Below are positions 4,551 through 7,170 of a stretch of DNA of 7,170 bases, piece by piece. The DNA comes from Deltaproteobacteria bacterium (GTDB lineage Bacteria > Desulfobacterota > Desulfarculia > Adiutricales > Adiutricaceae), in the NCBI GenBank assembly GCA_031279525.1, contig JAITIH010000002.1:1-7170 (forward strand). Direction: 5' to 3'. Position 1 is the first letter of the stretch. Each line of letters begins with the position of its first letter. Made by a program: the position numbers and the translations under genes. The notes beneath the pieces were generated by a model. That model saw nothing but the letters and a program-made list of their open reading frames with translations. It was not told the DNA's origin and did not search any database.

Positions 4551-6128
4551 TTAGCCGGCGTCCTGGGCCGGGGCTCCCGGCTCGATCACGCTGGCCTCCA
4601 GGTGCAGCGACTCCTCGGCTTTGATGGAGATGGGCCTTTTGAGCCTTTTTTCCAGGTCCTCCAGGGCCGTTCGGCCCTCGTCCAGGATTAGGTCCCGGAT
4701 GTAAGGGTGGACCTTTAAGGTCAAAGGTTGGCCGGGATAGTCCCGGGCGGCCATCTCCATCTCTCGGAAGGCTTGGTGGAAGACCGAGACTCGCGAGAGG
4801 AGATAGCCTTGGCCTTGGCAGTAGAAGCAGGGTTCCCTAAGGAGTCGATCGATGTTTTCCCGAGTCCTTTTTCGGGTCATCTCAATTAGGCCCAGCTCGC
4901 TCATAGGCAGGATCTTGGTCTTGCCCTTGTCCCGCCGCAAAGACTCCTTTAAGGCGGCGAAGACCCGCTCGCGATTGACTTCCTTTTTCATGTCGATGAA
5001 GTCGATGACTATAAGGCCTCCGATGTTCCGGAGGCGCAGCTGGTAGGCGATCTCTCGAACCGCCTCCAGGTTGGTTTTTAAGGTGGTCTCCTCGAAGCTG
5101 TGGCGGCCCACGAAGCGGCCAGTGTTGACGTCGATGACGGTTAAGGCCTCGGTCGAGTCGATGACCACGTAGCCGCCGCTTTTGAGCCAGACCTTGCGAT
5201 TTAAGGCCCGGGCTAAATCCGTCTCCACGTCGTAGGCGCTAAAGAGGGGCTCGCTCCCCTCGTAGAGGGACAGGACCTGGACCTGGGCCGGGGCGAAGGC
5301 CTCCAAAAACTTTTTGGCCTTGGCGTACTGGTCGGGGTCGTCCAAGACCAGCCTTTCCACCTGGTCGGTGAAGATGTCCCGGACCGCCTTTAGGGTCGCG
5401 TCCAGCTCTAAGTGGATCAAGGCCGGGGCGTGGGCCCTTTCGGCCTCGGTCCGGATCTTCCGCCATAGTTGCATAAGGAAGTTGGCCTCGGCCTGGATCT
5501 CGTAGTCGGTGGCCCCCTCGGCCGCGGTCCGGGCGATGAAGCCGTGGTCGCCCCGGATGGAGTCTAAAATGTCCTTTAGCCTTTTGCGCTCGTTTTCGTC
5601 CTCAATGCGCCGACTGACCCCCAAGTGGGAAATCATGGACATGAAGACCAGCCGCCGGCCGGGCAAAGATATCTGGGTGGTGACTCTTGAGCCCTTCTGG
5701 CCCATGGGCTCTTTGGAGACCTGCACCAAGATTTCCTGGCCCTCGGACAAAATCGACTCGATGGGGGGCTTGGGCGGCTCCGGATCGGCCGCCTTTAAGG
5801 TCTCGTCCAGGTCCTCTAAGGGCTTTTCCTCGTCGGGGCCTAAAGGGTCGTCCTCCTCGCTTTCGGCCTGATCCATGTGGCGGGTGAACTCCCTTTCCCC
5901 GGAGTCGAGGTCGTCCACGTACAAAAAGGCGGCCTTCTCTAGGCCAATGTCCACGAAGGCGGCCTGAAGGCCCGGCAGGATCCGGACGACCCGGCCTTTA
6001 TAGACGTTGCCCAACAAGCCCGCGCCCCGCTCGCCCCGCTCAAGCTGAAACTCGACTAAGGTCCCGTTTTCCAACAAGGCCACCCGAGTTTCGTAGGGCC
6101 GAAAGGTAATTAGCAGGTCCGCGGTCAT
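4551..6128 (-). CDS. rng: ribonuclease G (RNase E/G family)
   Basis: RNase G is a Mg-dependent endonuclease that cuts AU-rich single-stranded RNA and matures the 16S rRNA 5' end. The 525-residue protein opens MTADLLITFRPYETRVALLE, closely like E. coli RNase G. The S1 region follows (GNVYKGRVVRILPGLQAAFV from about 40). The catalytic part has IDVNTGRFVG with Asp333 and LIVIDFIDM with Asp376, 43 residues apart as are the E. coli RNase E metal ligands D303 and D346. The Zn-link CFYC is at 434-437, after EMTRKRTREN. There is no long RNase E-type scaffold tail, so RNase G fits better. An acidic Asp/Glu/Pro-rich insertion at about 74-127 interrupts the S1 region. ATG 6128 is chosen by homology; TTG 6155 would add nine residues. 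It lies 57 bases after the radical-SAM-linked gene. Confidence 0.95.
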   Translation of the reverse strand: MTADLLITFRPYETRVALLENGTLVEFQLERGERGAGLLGNVYKGRVVRILPGLQAAFVDIGLEKAAFLYVDDLDSGEREFTRHMDQAESEEDDPLGPDEEKPLEDLDETLKAADPEPPKPPIESILSEGQEILVQVSKEPMGQKGSRVTTQISLPGRRLVFMSMISHLGVSRRIEDENERKRLKDILDSIRGDHGFIARTAAEGATDYEIQAEANFLMQLWRKIRTEAERAHAPALIHLELDATLKAVRDIFTDQVERLVLDDPDQYAKAKKFLEAFAPAQVQVLSLYEGSEPLFSAYDVETDLARALNRKVWLKSGGYVVIDSTEALTVIDVNTGRFVGRHSFEETTLKTNLEAVREIAYQLRLRNIGGLIVIDFIDMKKEVNRERVFAALKESLRRDKGKTKILPMSELGLIEMTRKRTRENIDRLLREPCFYCQGQGYLLSRVSVFHQAFREMEMAARDYPGQPLTLKVHPYIRDLILDEGRTALEDLEKRLKRPISIKAEESLHLEASVIEPGAPAQDAG

Positions 6129-6163
6129 GAATAGATGGCTCCATAATGGGCCCAAGCGGCTTT

Positions 6164-6185
6164 AGCTCCTAAAGGCCAGGAGGCT
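6164..6185 (-). other. short hairpin between the DUF2344 gene and rng
   Basis: On the minus strand, just after the TAA of the upstream gene, CTCCT pairs with AGGAG around a 7-base GGCCTTT loop, extended by an outer AG/CT pair with one bulged C. No T run follows. The AGGAG arm is spaced about ten bases before the alternative TTG start of rng (6155), so the stem could hide that site. Confidence 0.35.
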
Positions 6186-6749
6186 TTAAGCCAAGTTGGT
6201 GGCCAGTTTTCTAATGGTTAAGGTCGCCGCCTCGGTGAGGCCGTAAAGGGCCTGGACGGCGGCCAGGGGTTTGGGGGAACCGCTCTCCCCTAGCTTTAAG
6301 GCCAGGAGGAGCCGGCGGGGGGTCGGGGCCGAAATGGACTCGACGAAAGAGGCCAGGGAGTACTCCCGGAGCCTACCCTTATTATCAGTATATCTCAATA
6401 AGGCCGCGGGGTGAAGGGGTTTTCCAATAAAGAGATCCGTATCGGACACAATCTGGTAGGAAATGGACGCCACCTTTGGCTTTGGGCCGCCTGGGGGAAG
6501 AATTCGAGCCCTTTTGACGGCCAGGCCCTCGGGCAGGCGCAAGCGGCCCTGGGCCGCCGCTGGGGCCAAATATTCCTCTAAAGTCGCGACCATGATCTCC
6601 TGGTCGCTCTCTAGGCCTAAGGGCAGGGCCGTTAAAAACGACAGACGCGGCTGGGGATGGAACCCTTGGCTGTAGGCCACCTTTAGGTTGGCCCGGCGAA
6701 AGGCCCTTTTAAAGACCTCGACCATTTCCAGGTGCCCCAACAGGGACAT
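6186..6749 (-). CDS. radical-SAM-linked protein (TIGR03936/DUF2344), N-terminus unresolved
   Basis: This matches the family found beside, or fused to, the B12-binding radical SAM protein of type TIGR03960; its biochemical role is unknown. The signature is the N-terminal GHLEMVEVFKRAFRRANLKV, then YSQGFHPQPRLSF and ALPLGLESDQE. The coordinates start at the first canonical start codon, ATG 6749 (187 residues), but this start is doubtful. The 12 codons before it (6785-6750) read CRILFEYQKTGP, which matches the family N-terminal strand (the pattern F.KTGP then SHLD), and no ribosome-binding site precedes the ATG. That frame stays open with no ATG, GTG, TTG or CTG to the window edge at 7169. The gene may use a rare start such as ATC near 6779, be reached by frameshifting, or be the C-terminal domain of a larger fused protein. 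Its next neighbour, rng, is a common family partner. Confidence 0.82.
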   Translation of the reverse strand: MSLLGHLEMVEVFKRAFRRANLKVAYSQGFHPQPRLSFLTALPLGLESDQEIMVATLEEYLAPAAAQGRLRLPEGLAVKRARILPPGGPKPKVASISYQIVSDTDLFIGKPLHPAALLRYTDNKGRLREYSLASFVESISAPTPRRLLLALKLGESGSPKPLAAVQALYGLTEAATLTIRKLATNLA

Positions 6750-6787
6750 GGGCCCGGTTTTTTGGTACTCAAAGAGGATCCGGCAGC

Positions 6788-7078
6788 CTACTTCCGCCTG
6801 GGCTGGCCTTTGGGGCCCGCTTTTGGCCGGCCGGCCGGTCGCCTTCGGGCCGCCCCTATCCCCAATAGGCTCCCTAAGGCCCCCCGAAAGGCCGACCGGG
6901 CCGTCGATCGGGCCGTGGCCTTGGCCGCCGTCTGGGTGGCCTTTAAGATCTCCTCGCTTAAGGGCCCCGAGCTCTTGGGGTTGGCCCGGGTCGCCCGGGC
7001 CACTAAGGCCCTCGGGAGGGCCCGGAGAAACTTTATGGCTATCGTTGGGAGAAATCCCTTGCCGAATAGGCCGCTCAT
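6788..7078 (-). CDS. small basic Ala/Arg-rich protein, unknown function
   Basis: No family is recognised with confidence. The 96-residue product is strongly basic and ends in a Pro/Gly/Lys/Arg tail. The middle is an Ala-rich helix (SEEILKATQTAAKATARS, about 44-61) followed by RGALGSLLG, which resembles from memory the C-terminal tails of HerA-like DUF853 proteins; this is untested. ATG 7078 is preceded by a perfect AGGAGG six bases upstream. Codon use supports this frame: alanine is almost always GCC or GCG and Leu is CTA, TTA or CTC, as in neighbouring genes, while the alternative frame is Gly/Pro/Gln-rich like the known shadow frames here. The stop lies 38 bases before ATG 6749. The competing reading is that this region is a linker in the overlapping open frame of the DUF2344 protein. 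It would bind nucleic acid or membranes if real, which is speculative. Confidence 0.5.
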   Translation of the reverse strand: MSGLFGKGFLPTIAIKFLRALPRALVARATRANPKSSGPLSEEILKATQTAAKATARSTARSAFRGALGSLLGIGAARRRPAGRPKAGPKGQPRRK

Positions 7079-7084
7079 GACTCG

Positions 7085-7090
7085 CCTCCT
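7085..7090 (-). promoter_or_regulatory. perfect Shine-Dalgarno for the small basic protein
   Basis: AGGAGG on the minus strand (7090-7085), six bases before ATG 7078. It decides the start of that ORF over the in-frame TTG at 7096 and is the best single argument that the ORF is translated. Confidence 0.55.
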
Positions 7091-7170
7091 GGCCAAGGGT
7101 CCCGGGCTCGGCCGCTTGAGGCCGCGGGCTTAGGTCTTGGCTTTGGTCCTTCGGCCCGGTCGCCCTAGGC

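Noticed and set aside
6688..7133. Long plus-strand ORFs of 130 and 133 codons at the right end
   Set aside because: Both are Pro/Gly/Arg/Trp-rich antisense frames in GC-rich DNA that overlap the DUF2344 domain and the small ORF; no start signals.
7130..7169. Possible 3' end of an upstream minus-strand gene ending in TAA at 7132-7130
   Set aside because: Only 13 codons (ending RRTKAKT) are visible, too few to judge coding. The competing open frame covers the same bases.

Overview
The window looks like part of a Gram-negative chromosome. Genes are GC-rich, with GCC strongly preferred for alanine, and the intergenic DNA is AT-rich. A Kdo transferase implies an LPS outer membrane. The pairing of RNase G with a radical-SAM-linked (TIGR03936-type) protein and a SecB-like chaperone would suit a deltaproteobacterial (Desulfobacterota-like) lineage; that placement is inference, because no marker here fixes the taxon.

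From about 7078 down to 1085 everything is one tightly packed minus-strand gene train, with gaps of at most about 60 bases or 4-base overlaps. In transcription order: a small basic Ala/Arg-rich protein (6788-7078), a radical-SAM-linked DUF2344/TIGR03936 protein (6186-6749, N-terminus unresolved), RNase G (4551-6128), a SecB-like chaperone (4060-4515), Kdo transferase WaaA (2788-4050), a 73-residue Cro/CI-type regulator (2515-2736), an exported Cys-rich DUF3298-like protein (1648-2466), and an RsmD-like 16S rRNA methyltransferase (1085-1651). A stem with a T8 tail (956-1018) closes the unit. The genes join RNA processing and modification with envelope biogenesis and export.

The left 1.08 kb has no long conserved gene. 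It starts with a 15-bp tandem array at the window edge. A possible 52-codon plus-strand ORF follows (203-361), overlapping a perfect 9-bp terminator-like hairpin (212-236). Then comes about 500 bases of AT-rich DNA with direct and inverted repeats. Inside it is a good minus-strand sigma70-type promoter (TTGCCA, 17 bp, TATAAT; 846-874). This promoter lies between the operon terminator and the 212-236 terminator, so it would make a roughly 630-nt transcript with no convincing ORF: a candidate non-coding RNA and the most interesting unexplained item.

Other points of note: the RsmD-like protein has APPY where the family has a catalytic (D/N)PPY/F motif; the DUF2344 frame is open to the window edge with no usable start before an ATG inside the conserved domain; and RNase G carries an acidic insertion in its S1 region.
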